Positions 36,655 through 48,364 of a DNA stretch of 64,000 bases are shown here, piece by piece. Source of the stretch: Jaenimonas drosophilae (lineage: Eukaryota; Euglenozoa; Kinetoplastea; Trypanosomatida; Trypanosomatidae); NCBI GenBank assembly GCA_030849065.1, contig JASAON010001661.1, positions 1 through 64,000 on the forward strand, given 5' to 3'. Numbering within the stretch: the stretch's first letter is position 1; the number at the start of each line of letters is the position of its first letter. The notes beneath the pieces are model-generated. The model made no database searches. It saw nothing but the letters and a program-made list of their open reading frames with translations, and had not been told where the DNA came from. Both the position numbers and the translations under genes were made by a program.

Positions 36655-37521
36655 TTAATCAGTGTCAGTACCTGTCTTAACGTGCTGCGCCATCATGTGC
36701 AGCTGTGATAGGCGACGAGACCAACGATCGAGGATGCGCTCCGCCTCTTCTGGGGTGATGGGCTGGCCATGAAGCTGCTCAAAGGTGAAGCCGCTGCGGT
36801 CCAGCGCAGGCACCTCGAGATGCACCACGCCGAGCTCGCGCAAACGCTCACTAATCGCACGTGATTCCATCGACGAGAGAGGCACAAGCTCCGTCGAGGA
36901 GGATGGGGATGAAGAAGATGCCATGGATGGTGCATGGAGCGAGAGCTGCTCCTGCATAGACCGGCCTGCACGTTGTGCATCCGATGCAGATACATCGTCA
37001 TCTAAGAAGACCTCCACCAAGGTGCGAGCTTTGACGGGGAGCCTGGCGTACTGTGTTCGTCGGCGGCGCTCTGCGTCCGGCCGGCATCCGAGCTCATCTG
37101 CCAAGCGTGGGGATTCATCCGTGCCACTTCGATGGAGCATCATCTCTTTCATCAAGCGCAATGGCCCCAATTGAATATCATCGGCAGACGAGGCCCCGAG
37201 AGCCTCTGCCATGGCACCGCGGATATCTGCTTTGCGGCCAATCACCACACGCGGCGATTCATCCAATCCCAGAACACAACACGGCGAGCGAGCACCAAAG
37301 AGGGGGGCGAAGGCGTACTCGCGCACCACACGCTCGCGTACGCTGGGAACACAGCTGGCCTGAAAGCTTGATGTGGTGCTTCCTTTTGGCACAAAGTCTT
37401 CTGCGTATGGCCAAAAGTAGGTGCGTGCGGAGGTGTACATGGCAGTACAAGAGGAGGTGATTCCACCACATCGGTTCCTTAACGCATGCATGGGTGCTCT
37501 GCTACATCCATGGCTACGCAT
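36655..37521 (-). CDS. Hypothetical, probably mitochondrial protein, 288 residues
   Basis: Not recognised. The N-terminus from the ATG at 37521 (MRSHGCSRAPMHALRNRCG) is rich in R, S, A and H and lacks acids for about 40 residues, as in mitochondrial presequences. The remainder is hydrophilic: R/E-rich helices (ADELGCRPDAERRRRTQYARL), an acidic patch VEVFLDDDVSASD, a serine run, and a C-terminal helix with PITPEEAERILDRWSRRLSQL. Kinetoplastid mitoribosomes have many lineage-specific proteins of this size and style, so that is one guess. The frame continues 41 codons upstream from a TTG through a pyrimidine tract (TTTCTCTCTTCTTC...) and AG, which is the likely acceptor. Confidence 0.68.
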   Translation of the reverse strand: MRSHGCSRAPMHALRNRCGGITSSCTAMYTSARTYFWPYAEDFVPKGSTTSSFQASCVPSVRERVVREYAFAPLFGARSPCCVLGLDESPRVVIGRKADIRGAMAEALGASSADDIQLGPLRLMKEMMLHRSGTDESPRLADELGCRPDAERRRRTQYARLPVKARTLVEVFLDDDVSASDAQRAGRSMQEQLSLHAPSMASSSSPSSSTELVPLSSMESRAISERLRELGVVHLEVPALDRSGFTFEQLHGQPITPEEAERILDRWSRRLSQLHMMAQHVKTGTDTD

Positions 37522-38337
37522 CACCGCACTCACACCTGCACAATTATACGCGGAAGTGCTTGAAGTAGAAGAAGAAGAAGAGAGAAATGTTGTTGCACGT
37601 GTAGCGCATTGATTTATTGGCCGAGATGATGCACAATGCACCAACTAAGCATATATGTAGAAGCACGTGAGGGAAGATCATCTGAAGATGAGTACGTTTT
37701 TTTGTGCGTGTTGTCCTTGTGTGTCTGTTGTTGTGGTGTGCAAAGACACAAAATCACAAGCACACACCAATACGCGGTAAGCTACAGATGAAGTGCACGC
37801 TTGCTGCAGCCCTCCAACCTCCTCAACGCCTCACAGCGTCGCACATGTGTGGGAACAGAAAGGAAAGGGAAGAGATGGCCATCGCTCCATTGTTCTTGTG
37901 ATGGCTGCGAAGGGTGCAGCCCGCGCAAACAACGAGCGATATATATGCACGTTGTGTGTTAGTCATGCTCGATGGGTTTGGAGGAACGAAGCTCGAAAAG
38001 GAAGTACGAAACCATCAAAAACAATACAAAAAAACATAAAGATGGGACGAGAACACCCAAGAACATCCTCACGTGTGTGTATGAACAACGCTGACGTGGC
38101 ACACGAACTGTTGTATGTTCTTGATTTTTGTTGTGTGTTGCTCAGTCACTTTTGGCGTGCGTCATGGCGTCGAGCACTGCCCTTGCACATTCACATCGTC
38201 ATCGTTGCCAACCCCAACTTGCACACACAGAGGGGTACGACTAGAAAATACATGAATGCTCAAGTTGAGGGCCAGCTCAACCACATGCGCCACCGAATTG
38301 TGTGTGTGTTGTGTGTGTTTTGTGTTCCACACACAAC
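37522..38337. other. Long spacer 3' of triosephosphate isomerase
   Basis: 816 bp, the third longest gene-free stretch. It should contain the TIM 3' UTR and the 5' flank of the 288-residue gene, including a C/T-rich tract near 37555-37585. T-rich runs occur on the transcribed strand (for instance near 38020-38035). No small protein or structured RNA recognised. Confidence 0.55.
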
Positions 38338-39403
<1,066 letters not shown>

Positions 39404-40117
39404 TTAGCCCTTTGTGGGGTTCACCACAGTCTGGAGGTTGGAGGTGAGTGTGGCGTACGTCTTGCGGAAGAAGGCCACCTCCTCGGCATGCTTCTTCTCC
39501 TCCTCGAGACGTCGCTGCAGTTCCTCCTCGGCAATGAGATCGCACTGCTCCTCCAGCTCTGCAACCTGGTGAAGAAGATCGGCCTTTTCTCGCTCCAAGG
39601 CACGAATACGTGCCTCCATCTCCACCTTTTCCTGCTCCGCGTGAAGAGCCTTGCGCATGCCAAAGGCTGTGCTGCTCTCGTAGAGGCTGCGGTAGGCATC
39701 CAACGTCATCCGGATCTCATCACGCACACGAAGCAGCAGCAAGCCACGCTCAGCGCAATTCACCGTCTCTTGGCGGATGAGCTCATCAAATGCCTGGCCG
39801 TAGAGCTCCTCACGAATGGGGCAGATGCCCGTTTCACGCGCCTTGCGCTCCATCAGAAGATGGTCCAAGCGCTCTTGAAGGTTGATCACATCCAGACGTG
39901 TGGCCGGGGTACTAGAGGCGTACTGAATCCAGTGTTGGCCCTTGTCCTCGAACTCACGAGGAGGGATGATGCTATACAACACATCTTCCGGCTGAGGAGC
40001 AGAGCCTCCAGCCTTGCTGTTGCTGCTAGTCTTGCCCTTCAGGGTCTTGCGGTGCTTCACATCGGAGAGAAGTACGGGGGTCTCGTACTTAACCAGGGAT
40101 GGAACCGTTGCGGCCAT
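39404..40117 (-). CDS. DNALI1: Axonemal inner-arm dynein light chain p28 (DNALI1 ortholog)
   Basis: 237 residues. Near-identical motifs to human DNALI1: SLVKYETPVLLS at the start, IIPPREFEDKGQHWIQYASSTPATR, RQ-type ARETGICPIREELY, FDELIRQETVNCAERGLLLLRVRDEIRM split over about 108-135, and YRSLYESSTAFGMRKALHAE. The C-terminal 70 residues are a coiled coil rich in E, K and R. p28 pairs with actin or centrin on single-headed inner-arm dyneins of the flagellar axoneme. The start at 40117 gives the conserved N-terminus. No oddity. Confidence 0.97.
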   Translation of the reverse strand: MAATVPSLVKYETPVLLSDVKHRKTLKGKTSSNSKAGGSAPQPEDVLYSIIPPREFEDKGQHWIQYASSTPATRLDVINLQERLDHLLMERKARETGICPIREELYGQAFDELIRQETVNCAERGLLLLRVRDEIRMTLDAYRSLYESSTAFGMRKALHAEQEKVEMEARIRALEREKADLLHQVAELEEQCDLIAEEELQRRLEEEKKHAEEVAFFRKTYATLTSNLQTVVNPTKG

Positions 40118-40572
40118 GATGAGGATGATCTAGTGTAGCACACGTGAGGTGTTTGGGATGAAGTGAGTGAGTGTGTGCTGTACTGCGGAAGAGTGGTGAA
40201 GGAAGTACGTCAGCCAATCACAGCAGCAGTTCTAAATGCAGTCACTCGCCAGAGAACTAGAAAGAGGAAAGAAGATACATGTGCGCACATTCAACAGGAT
40301 GTTGTGAGAGGCCGACATCGGCCATTCACCCTTCATGTACAGATGCTGCACCAAGATGGTGCATCTCTCTTGTGTGTTGTTGTTGTTAGTTCGCCACGCC
40401 GCCTCTCTCGCACATTCAGAGGCCGGCCATTCCTACCTAGATGTGGGTCCATGAGCCTTGTTTCATTGCATTAGGTGTTGTTGCTGCAATTCCATCATGT
40501 GAAGTAGTATGCCAACACAGAGCCAAGGATACACACACGTACACATGATGATGTATGTGTGTAGGCTTGCTC
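40118..40572. other. Intergenic spacer
   Basis: 455 bp with the 3' flank of the PPR gene and the 5' flank of p28. No coding potential, repeat or RNA gene recognised. Confidence 0.5.
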
Positions 40573-43032
40573 CTAGTACGGCCCGCTCACCTTGTACTTG
40601 CCCTGCTTCTCAATGTTGTGGTAGTCCCAGCGTGTGGGCTTGCGGAAGTCATGGCGGCCAGGGAAGATCTCCGGCATCGGCCCAGCGTACACCATATCAT
40701 AGGATGGGTGCTGGCCACGTGCGTACTGACGATAGCGCCGCTCCCACGGGTTGGGGAAGGCCGGTGGCTTCATGGGGTTCTTTAGGTCGCGCCACTCGGC
40801 GGTGTATCCGCGCAGGTGCTCGCCCTCCATCGGAGGTGCGTAATAGCCCGGACCCTTGGTGGGTGAGCCTGGGCCACCAGGCGCGCGCCACTGGCCAATA
40901 TCACCGTACTCATCCGGATAGCCAGCATCACGATCGGGGAAGGGCAGGGCGTGAGAGACGTAGTCGATCCACGGGTTGGGCAGCTCATTGACGGCATTGC
41001 GTGCGTAGCGCTTCTCCTCCACATCACGGAACTGGAAGACGGCCAACTCACGCAGCGTACGTGTTTGAACGTGAATAACATCATAATCATCCTCAATCAT
41101 ACGGCGCAGCTTCTCTGAGGCAGGAACGTTGTAGCGTGCCGTCCACACCAGCGCACGCTTCGTCAGCTCCGCCCACATATCTACTTCTGGTTGGCGGCGG
41201 TACTCACCGTAGAGGGCCTCGAGAAACTCCGGTGACCAGCGGAAGCTACGCAACACATTTTGTACGAAGTACTCATTCGCCTTCATGGTGCCACAGTTGG
41301 CCATGGTGCGAACAACGGCGAGATGCATGTCTGCCGACCACGCCACGTGTTGGTTGGCCGCAATCTCCGTCATGAGGGAGGTTAGCGTGCCCATCACCTT
41401 GTGGGGCTGAAAAGAGGTGGCGTATTCGCACTTGTTGGTGGAGCGATCATAAATGTACGCGCTTTCATCCGCTAAGCCCTTCAAGATTTCGAGGTAGTTG
41501 GTTGCGGTGAGCATCTCCACCACAGATCCAGCATCGTCCTTGCCCTTGGCAAGGGTATCTGCCTTGCGCTTCAAGAAGGCCTGCGCGTGTGCGTGAAGCT
41601 GCTCTCCGCCCTCCTTGCTCACCACGCGACGCAGTCGCAGCCACGTGGATAAGAAGGAAGATGTTTCCAAGGAACCAAGACGGGGGCCCACAGCCTCCAA
41701 CACACGCGTGATGATGGCCTCACATGCGTTGATGCACTCATCCGCCAACGCACCGCGGTGAAGAAAGGCCACATTGTCTGCTGCACAGCACTCTGGGTGC
41801 AATCGTTCGTAGCGTCGAACCAAGGTCGAGACCACCTCCATCCCTGCGTGGAGCAGAAATTGATGATTGGAGAGGAACCTGCTCTGCATCTCGTTGGTCT
41901 CACCCGCGGTGGTTCTGCCGAGCGCCATCACTTTGCCATTGTTGGCCATCCTCCACGGTGAGGCGTGTGTGGATGGGAGATGCTCGTACGGGGCCCAGCG
42001 TGGGCTGCGAATGAGGTGCGGGTTCGGTGGCTCCGGCACCGGTGTTGGGCTCGTCAGCATCGCCTCCACCAACTTGCCAAAGAAGAAGTTGAAGAGCTCC
42101 GTATCCTGCTCCTCACCGGCAATCATGGAGGTTGCCATCTTCAAATAAACGTCACGAGTACGATTAAAGCGGTTGAGATCGGGAACATCCAGGTTGGGAT
42201 CATGATCAAAGTGCTTCTTCCACTTGGGAAGATAGAGCAGCTCCTCACGCGTGAGGCTGAAGGGCACGCGGGTGATGGGCTTTGGATCAACCTCGCCATC
42301 CGTCAAGAAGTGCAGCTCCGTGCCGTAGCGGTTCCACGCCTCCATCGCCCACGTCTTCTCACCGGCCTCGGTGCAGAGATCCAAATAGGCGATAAGAGTA
42401 GATGTATCTGGCCACGTCTGTTGCCGCTCCATAATCTTCCAGACGTCGCGTGCCATATCCACCTCCCCCGCCGCCTGCAACGTCTTCATGGCGGCGATGT
42501 AGTGCACGTGTTGGGGGTTGAAGTTATCCACGATCATCCGCAACAACCAGTGAAGGGCCTCTTGCGGAATGGCGGCGCTGGACTTGGCACCCTTGATGTT
42601 GTTCAGGAAGCGCAAAAAGTGCTTCTTGTACTCACTGGGAAAGCGGTTGATCATCAGGTAGCGCTGGTACTCATAGCGGCCCTGCTCACAGTACTTCACG
42701 GAGTAGGTATCTGCGCCACGGAACCACGGTGCCGTACCCTTGTTGCGCTTTGGCATGTACATGGAGTACATGATGTTTTTGGTTTGGTTGGATTGGTCGC
42801 TGTTGCCGAGATCATCATGGGTGAGGAGGGGCCACGCGTGCTGATACTGGTTGTTGGCGTGGAAGCTATCTACCTTGTTGTAGCCGGTTGTGGTTTGCGG
42901 GCCCGTCATGCCCATGCGCTTCAGTTGCTGATAGCCACTTCCATTGCGAAGAAGTCGGAGTGAGGGATCGCGGAAGATGAAGGCGCGGGCCTTGCCGGAT
43001 CGATGCAGCGGAATGGGCGTGTGGCGCATCAT
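40573..43032 (-). CDS. PPR-repeat protein, probably mitochondrial (mitoribosomal type)
   Basis: 819 residues from two tandem ATG codons at 43032 (the frame further upstream opens with GTG). The basic N-terminus (MMRHTPIPLHRSGKARAF) looks like a mitochondrial presequence. Around 180-240 helical pairs match PPR units: HYIAAMKTLQAAGEVDMARDV followed by STLIAYLDLCTEAGEKTWAM. The C-terminal 150 residues are rich in P, W, Y and G (YPDEYGDIGQW, RPT-type RRYRQYARGQHPSYDMV) and lack repeats. Large PPR proteins of this kind are integral to kinetoplastid mitoribosomes and RNA editing or maturation complexes (established knowledge); which one this is cannot be said. Codon bias is strong, suggesting high expression. 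Confidence 0.75.
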   Translation of the reverse strand: MMRHTPIPLHRSGKARAFIFRDPSLRLLRNGSGYQQLKRMGMTGPQTTTGYNKVDSFHANNQYQHAWPLLTHDDLGNSDQSNQTKNIMYSMYMPKRNKGTAPWFRGADTYSVKYCEQGRYEYQRYLMINRFPSEYKKHFLRFLNNIKGAKSSAAIPQEALHWLLRMIVDNFNPQHVHYIAAMKTLQAAGEVDMARDVWKIMERQQTWPDTSTLIAYLDLCTEAGEKTWAMEAWNRYGTELHFLTDGEVDPKPITRVPFSLTREELLYLPKWKKHFDHDPNLDVPDLNRFNRTRDVYLKMATSMIAGEEQDTELFNFFFGKLVEAMLTSPTPVPEPPNPHLIRSPRWAPYEHLPSTHASPWRMANNGKVMALGRTTAGETNEMQSRFLSNHQFLLHAGMEVVSTLVRRYERLHPECCAADNVAFLHRGALADECINACEAIITRVLEAVGPRLGSLETSSFLSTWLRLRRVVSKEGGEQLHAHAQAFLKRKADTLAKGKDDAGSVVEMLTATNYLEILKGLADESAYIYDRSTNKCEYATSFQPHKVMGTLTSLMTEIAANQHVAWSADMHLAVVRTMANCGTMKANEYFVQNVLRSFRWSPEFLEALYGEYRRQPEVDMWAELTKRALVWTARYNVPASEKLRRMIEDDYDVIHVQTRTLRELAVFQFRDVEEKRYARNAVNELPNPWIDYVSHALPFPDRDAGYPDEYGDIGQWRAPGGPGSPTKGPGYYAPPMEGEHLRGYTAEWRDLKNPMKPPAFPNPWERRYRQYARGQHPSYDMVYAGPMPEIFPGRHDFRKPTRWDYHNIEKQGKYKVSGPY

Positions 43033-43285
43033 CTTTGCCGCTGATGTACTAACCAACACACAAGCACCGTTATTATCTTGGTGTTTGTGTGTTTCGGTGG
43101 TGAAAAACTTGTGAAGTACGTGGCAGATGGGTGAAAGGGTGGGAGAGAAAAGGGTTGAGGTGTACTGAAGATGGCACTGGCAACAACAACAACAACAACG
43201 CTATCATCACATGGAGATACTTGGAGGACGATGAAGGAAGTGCGTCGGCACAATCACAAATGTTGGGGAAGAGGGTGAGGGGCGC

Positions 43286-46200
43286 TTACACCACGTGTGC
43301 TTGGCAGTGCATGGATAGAATTTGCTCCGCGGTGATGGCGTGCATCGAGGCATAGACGTGAAGAGGGCGTACAAACTGCGCTACGCAATCTGCATCCGCG
43401 CCAGACCGCGACCGCTTCACCAACTGCGCCAACGTTCGTCGAAACGAAAGCTCCGCTCGTTCAATCTGCTCCGTCCAGTGTTCCTGAGACAGCACCTCAC
43501 ACAAGTGCAGTGCTCGGTGCTCTCGGCGTCGTGGAGATGAAACGGTGGCATCCAACATGCCTTCACCAACAAGTTCAGCATCTGTGATGGTGTTGTTGCT
43601 CATTGCTGCCAGCGTCGTGGATGAGGTGAGGAACAGCCGAAGACGAAGATCGGCGTGCATGCCGCGGTGCAGCGGCGCCCACAAATCACGTGGAGCATAG
43701 CACTCCCTCATCCACTTGCGTGAAGATCCAACCATGGTGCAGAATTCTGCTCGACCACTGAGCCGACGATGATGAAAGGCGATGGAGCTTATCGCGCACA
43801 ACGTTGGCGGAGGTGCCACAGGATAGGCACGTGCATCAACGTACGTATCAAGCAGCGCAAAGGGCAGTGCATCCACGGCATGTGCCACAGAGCTACGCCA
43901 TTGCAGCCATCGCTCACGTAGCTGCTCCACGCGGTGCTGCGTTGAGTTCGTCCTCTCCGGTACATCCATCATGAATTCCGCCATGGCCAACAATTGCAAT
44001 TCACGAGAGGTTGGTGTAGCAGCATCTGCATGCGCAGCACGTACCTCCTCAGGTATGAGCTCCAGCCGTGGATCATCCGCAGCAAATGGCGGAAGAACGT
44101 AGTAAGTTGCCGCCACATTGCCGCCCAGCACACCATGCTTGATCTCGTGGAGGCTCAGGTGCACCTCACCAATGCGGTATGCGTAGGCCCAGTACATCCG
44201 TCGCGCATCGGCAAGACGGAGATGGCGATTGGCTTCTTCTTCCGCGCTGATGTGCTCCATCAACGCCACCCGCAGCCACGCATGAATGAAGAGGAGGTTG
44301 AAGCAGTTAATGAAGAAGGAAAGGCGTGCACCTGGCGCACAAAGTGATGCATCGTGAAGACATACATCTTCCAGCACATGTACCGCAGAGCTCAGATCAT
44401 CGTAGGCGATGCGTGCGGTGGGAAGGAGCACACTGCGCTGCCGGCTCGCCTTGGCCAACAAGGAAGTGAAGCGATGCAGTGCTTTGCCAAGAAGGTCCTC
44501 CATCACCACCACGGGCGATGGCTTCACAACATGCATGGGTCGCTCAACGTGATGTACGTGTGCATTCAGGATGGTTTGTGGGATACTTGGCAACAACTCA
44601 TAGAGAGCCGAGGCATCCAGAAGCTGGTCCAGCACAGACACACGCGATGCAGGGCTCACTGGCACCACGAGTGGCAACATCATCAGCCACACGATGCATC
44701 TCCAGCCCGCATCATCTACATCCTTCGCGATGTGCAGCGAGAGGCCCAAGGTTGAGCTCCTTCGCTTCAGCCACGTGTGCAAGTCGCGCATGGAAAAGGC
44801 ATTCGGAATCACGGCTGCCAACGGAACGTGTTGCTGCGCAGTAGAATGAAGATGCTCGGGAAGATTGTGTGCATCCACGCGACGGAAGCAGCGACGTGGC
44901 ACACCTGTACTGGGATCCATCATGGCCAACATCATCTGCGATAGCCGCTGCGTCATGGATGCAGGAGTGGGTGCAGAGGTGAAGAAGCACATGCCATCAG
45001 ATGCATGTGGTAGGATGGCGGGAGATGATGAAGCATACTTGAGTGGGCTGGCTAGAGGAGCATTGGTCTGCTTGTGCTGTGTTGAGGTAGTGTGCGTCGC
45101 TGCAATCTGTGTAATATTCGCAAGTGCCACAAAAGCTTGGCGCAGTGCTCCACGTTTCCCTCGATGGCCGCCAACATCCGCCAACTTTCCGTGCAGAAGT
45201 TGTTGGCCCGTCCAGCCTTCCTCCTGGATTCTCCGCAACACCTCTGGAGTGAAGTGGAGCTCCGCATGGCCAATCGCCTCAAGCACATGTGCGCAGCTCC
45301 ACGCGTGTGGGGGGCCAAAACGAGCCGTGATGGCCATCGCACGCTGCCGCTGAAGCTCATCCACGTTAATCCACGCATGCCCATCCTCAATCACATCTGC
45401 CGCTCTCCAGCGGCGTACCTCATCAGGAAAGGTGGCGCTATCGTACCAAGGCGCCTCCTCCGGCCTACACACAACAGCAGGAGCAAAGATATGCTCCAAA
45501 GTCGCTCGTGATGTGCTGCACCATGAAGATGCCTCTTTCCAACATGCCGCAACATCAGCATCATCCTTGGTTGCTGTTGCTGTTGTATGGAGCTCTTCAC
45601 GCTTCGTTGATGTCAATGAGGAATCTGGTGCCACCACAACGGCTGGAAGCACGTCCATCTGCCCATCATCTCGTGTTGTATTTCTCTCCATCCACATACA
45701 TCCACGCAGGCGCTCGTCTTGTGTGATGGAGAGTACGTTGCGATGCGCATCGTCATGCACATCAACAACATCATCACCAATGTCCGACGTAGAAGAAGCG
45801 GGAAGCCACCAACGCTGCAGGGCCGACCCATCCGGAACTGATGGAGCTCCATGCACGTGCAGATAATAATCTATCTCCGCCTCATGCACAAGATGACGTG
45901 GCAAAATTGCTCTATCCACGTGATCCGCCTCCATCGCAAAGGTGCGTGCGGCCACTCGATGCAGTGCCTCACGCAACACACTTCCACGTCGCTGCTGTCG
46001 TGATGATGGGCCTCTTGCGCAACCGAGGTTCGAGGTCATGGCCCTCATGGCCGCATTCATGGCACGTGTGCGTGTACGAGGAATCGGCTGATATCTGCCA
46101 AGAAACAAGTTTAGTGAGATGAGCTTCTCCCCGTCCGTCAAGATGTTGCCATACAACCTCTTGAGGCCCATCCACTGATCCCAGCCGGTGCCACGATGCA

Positions 46201-48073
46201 ACACACCAGCACCAACCTGTGCAGAGCCGCCGTACTGCTGCGCCACAGCATCACCCAAGTGAAGATACATCTGCAACAAGCTCTGCATCAGGTTGGGGAA
46301 GAGCGCTACATGTGCTGCATCCTGCACAAGAAGAAGAGCTTGCAATTGCCGACCGAGTGCATCCATGCCAAGAAAACATTGCGCAATGTTGGTGCGATCG
46401 ATGCAATCCAGGCAGTTCGTACGAATGATGCCATGTTGTTGCTGCATCATCATCGATTGAGCACCAGAAACTCTGGAGATGAATAAACCAACATCCTCGG
46501 CCTCGGCCTCGGCGAGTGCGGTGACGGCGTTCCACGATCGATCCGCCACACGGCGGAGATCAATCTGCCGATACCGCAACACCGCAGAAGAGCACCGCGC
46601 AACATCATCATCATCATCATCATTACCTGCTGCAACACATGCACCAATCAGCTTGCTCATGGCACGACGATAGGCGTTGCCAACTGCTGCCTCACGCGAT
46701 GTCTTTGTTGCATCGCTCTGCTTCAGCAGATCCAACACGATGATGGGGCCGCCGTAGTCGCGACGAAGTTGGCGAAAGTGAGCACATGTGGCCGAGCTCG
46801 CCGGATCTTCGGCGCCAATCACCACTGAGGGTCGTGGAAGTGTAGAGCGCGGCGGATGGAACCACCTCACCGGCACTGAACCCCGCACCTGCACGTAGCT
46901 CGAGTAGCTTCCGCTGGTGCCACCGCCTCGCAACGATTCCTCATCGCAGACAATCTGCTCCACTTCAACATGATTGGCAACGTGGCCATTCATGCCAACA
47001 CCGCGTCGCAAGAATCGCGGGCCGCAGAATTCACAGCTGCTGCGGCCAATTAGCAGGACGGAGATGTAGGCGCTGGAATCTGCACGACGTGCAAGACGGC
47101 ACTGGCTGACGGAACCGTGGATGAGATGTACCACCCATGGAGCATATGCGGCCCGAAGACGGCGAGGTGATGAGCGATCTACTTCATGTGTTGTCGGTGG
47201 CTCTGCTGCATCATCATCATCATCATCATCATCTGCATCCATCTCAAAGAAAGGCTCCAGCAGGAATTCATTCCATACATACTTCATGCGTCGTGGACGC
47301 TGTTGTTGGCCACGCAACGGCACCGTCATGTTGATCTGCAATGTGTTGGTGAGATCGTACGTGTGTGAGTAGAAACAATGCTGGCGGAGCTGATCGCTGG
47401 CGCAGAAGCGCTGAAGAAAGGCAGCCTCCGCTGATGTGCGCGAGAAGCATGTCTGAGCTGAGCGCTCCACCATCGTTGCCAGCTTACCACGTACATCATC
47501 TTCAGCCTTCGCATCATCTGCCATGTACCTGATCTCCTCCACATGCGAGATTGGGGCTCCCGTGTAGAGAGGCACCAAACGGCAGCTCGTCATTTCAAAG
47601 ATGCGATGCGGGCCAACTTGTGCCACTTGTTTCCGTGCAGCAACACACAAGAGATAGAATCCTTGCGTGAAGCGAACACAACCACATAGCGCACACGCCT
47701 TGAAGACCGTCAAGGTGGGCTGTTGATGGCGTAGCTTCATCACACGCTCACGAACCTCCCACAACGTACACAGGCGTGAAGAGATGAATGGGATCTCATC
47801 TGGAAGCCACTCCTCGCTGTTGTTGTTGTTGCGTGCATCCGTGGATGAGGATGAAGTTGGTGGTGATGATGATTCATCCACACACCCGACCACAGCAAAT
47901 TCCAGCACGCGGTAGTTTAGTCGGTCTGCGTCTGTACCCACGCACACACAACACGTCGGGCTGCGATACACGGTGATGTCATCCAGAGGTAGCTCGTGAA
48001 TGAGATCAAGTTGTGCAGTGGACCTCATCGGCATAGCACACGTCGATGTATCAGGAAGGCCATCTGCATGCAT
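43286..48073 (-). CDS. SAC-domain phosphoinositide phosphatase fused to SAM-, DEP- and DUF547-like regions
   Basis: 1,595 residues. Residues about 120-640 form a SAC domain: FYLLCVAARKQVAQVG near 139, KYVWNEFLLEPF near 264, and the catalytic RTNCLDCIDRTNIAQ with the full CX5R(T) motif (C554 to R560). A poly-Asp loop (280-288) interrupts it. About 925-990 resembles a SAM domain (VLEAIGHAELHF, then RRIQEEGWTGQQLLHG). About 1080-1160 resembles a DEP domain (AFSMRDLHTWLKRR). About 1215-1340 matches DUF547: LSFFINCFNLLFIHAWL, then EVHLSLHEIKHGVLGGN and PPFAADDPRLELI. SAC enzymes remove phosphates from membrane phosphoinositides. The SAC call is firm; the SAM and DEP calls are weak; DUF547 is good. 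No membrane span. Start: ATG at 48073. Confidence 0.82.
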   Translation of the reverse strand: MHADGLPDTSTCAMPMRSTAQLDLIHELPLDDITVYRSPTCCVCVGTDADRLNYRVLEFAVVGCVDESSSPPTSSSSTDARNNNNSEEWLPDEIPFISSRLCTLWEVRERVMKLRHQQPTLTVFKACALCGCVRFTQGFYLLCVAARKQVAQVGPHRIFEMTSCRLVPLYTGAPISHVEEIRYMADDAKAEDDVRGKLATMVERSAQTCFSRTSAEAAFLQRFCASDQLRQHCFYSHTYDLTNTLQINMTVPLRGQQQRPRRMKYVWNEFLLEPFFEMDADDDDDDDDAAEPPTTHEVDRSSPRRLRAAYAPWVVHLIHGSVSQCRLARRADSSAYISVLLIGRSSCEFCGPRFLRRGVGMNGHVANHVEVEQIVCDEESLRGGGTSGSYSSYVQVRGSVPVRWFHPPRSTLPRPSVVIGAEDPASSATCAHFRQLRRDYGGPIIVLDLLKQSDATKTSREAAVGNAYRRAMSKLIGACVAAGNDDDDDDVARCSSAVLRYRQIDLRRVADRSWNAVTALAEAEAEDVGLFISRVSGAQSMMMQQQHGIIRTNCLDCIDRTNIAQCFLGMDALGRQLQALLLVQDAAHVALFPNLMQSLLQMYLHLGDAVAQQYGGSAQVGAGVLHRGTGWDQWMGLKRLYGNILTDGEKLISLNLFLGRYQPIPRTRTRAMNAAMRAMTSNLGCARGPSSRQQRRGSVLREALHRVAARTFAMEADHVDRAILPRHLVHEAEIDYYLHVHGAPSVPDGSALQRWWLPASSTSDIGDDVVDVHDDAHRNVLSITQDERLRGCMWMERNTTRDDGQMDVLPAVVVAPDSSLTSTKREELHTTATATKDDADVAACWKEASSWCSTSRATLEHIFAPAVVCRPEEAPWYDSATFPDEVRRWRAADVIEDGHAWINVDELQRQRAMAITARFGPPHAWSCAHVLEAIGHAELHFTPEVLRRIQEEGWTGQQLLHGKLADVGGHRGKRGALRQAFVALANITQIAATHTTSTQHKQTNAPLASPLKYASSSPAILPHASDGMCFFTSAPTPASMTQRLSQMMLAMMDPSTGVPRRCFRRVDAHNLPEHLHSTAQQHVPLAAVIPNAFSMRDLHTWLKRRSSTLGLSLHIAKDVDDAGWRCIVWLMMLPLVVPVSPASRVSVLDQLLDASALYELLPSIPQTILNAHVHHVERPMHVVKPSPVVVMEDLLGKALHRFTSLLAKASRQRSVLLPTARIAYDDLSSAVHVLEDVCLHDASLCAPGARLSFFINCFNLLFIHAWLRVALMEHISAEEEANRHLRLADARRMYWAYAYRIGEVHLSLHEIKHGVLGGNVAATYYVLPPFAADDPRLELIPEEVRAAHADAATPTSRELQLLAMAEFMMDVPERTNSTQHRVEQLRERWLQWRSSVAHAVDALPFALLDTYVDARAYPVAPPPTLCAISSIAFHHRRLSGRAEFCTMVGSSRKWMRECYAPRDLWAPLHRGMHADLRLRLFLTSSTTLAAMSNNTITDAELVGEGMLDATVSSPRRREHRALHLCEVLSQEHWTEQIERAELSFRRTLAQLVKRSRSGADADCVAQFVRPLHVYASMHAITAEQILSMHCQAHVV

Positions 48074-48364
48074 CTTCTCTTCTTCACATCAGCAACAACT
48101 AAATGCAAACGAAACTCTGTAAGAATGTGGTTCTACGCGTTTGGTGTGCAACAATGAGTACGCCATCTACACACAACAAGAACACCAAAGGGGCATGTGT
48201 ATGGGTCCTTTCACGACTGCACAAGTGCGGATACATGCGTGATGGATGTACCTCAACATCAAACAATAACTTTCTTCTGCAAAGCAACAAGAATACTTGG
48301 ATATGTTTCCGTAAACAGACGCAGCCCTCATGAAGAGACTCCACCAACGAGCACCACACAGGAC

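Noticed and set aside
41965..42963. 332-codon plus-strand open frame antisense to the PPR gene
   Set aside because: Codon-bias shadow; H/L/V/G-rich with no recognisable domain.
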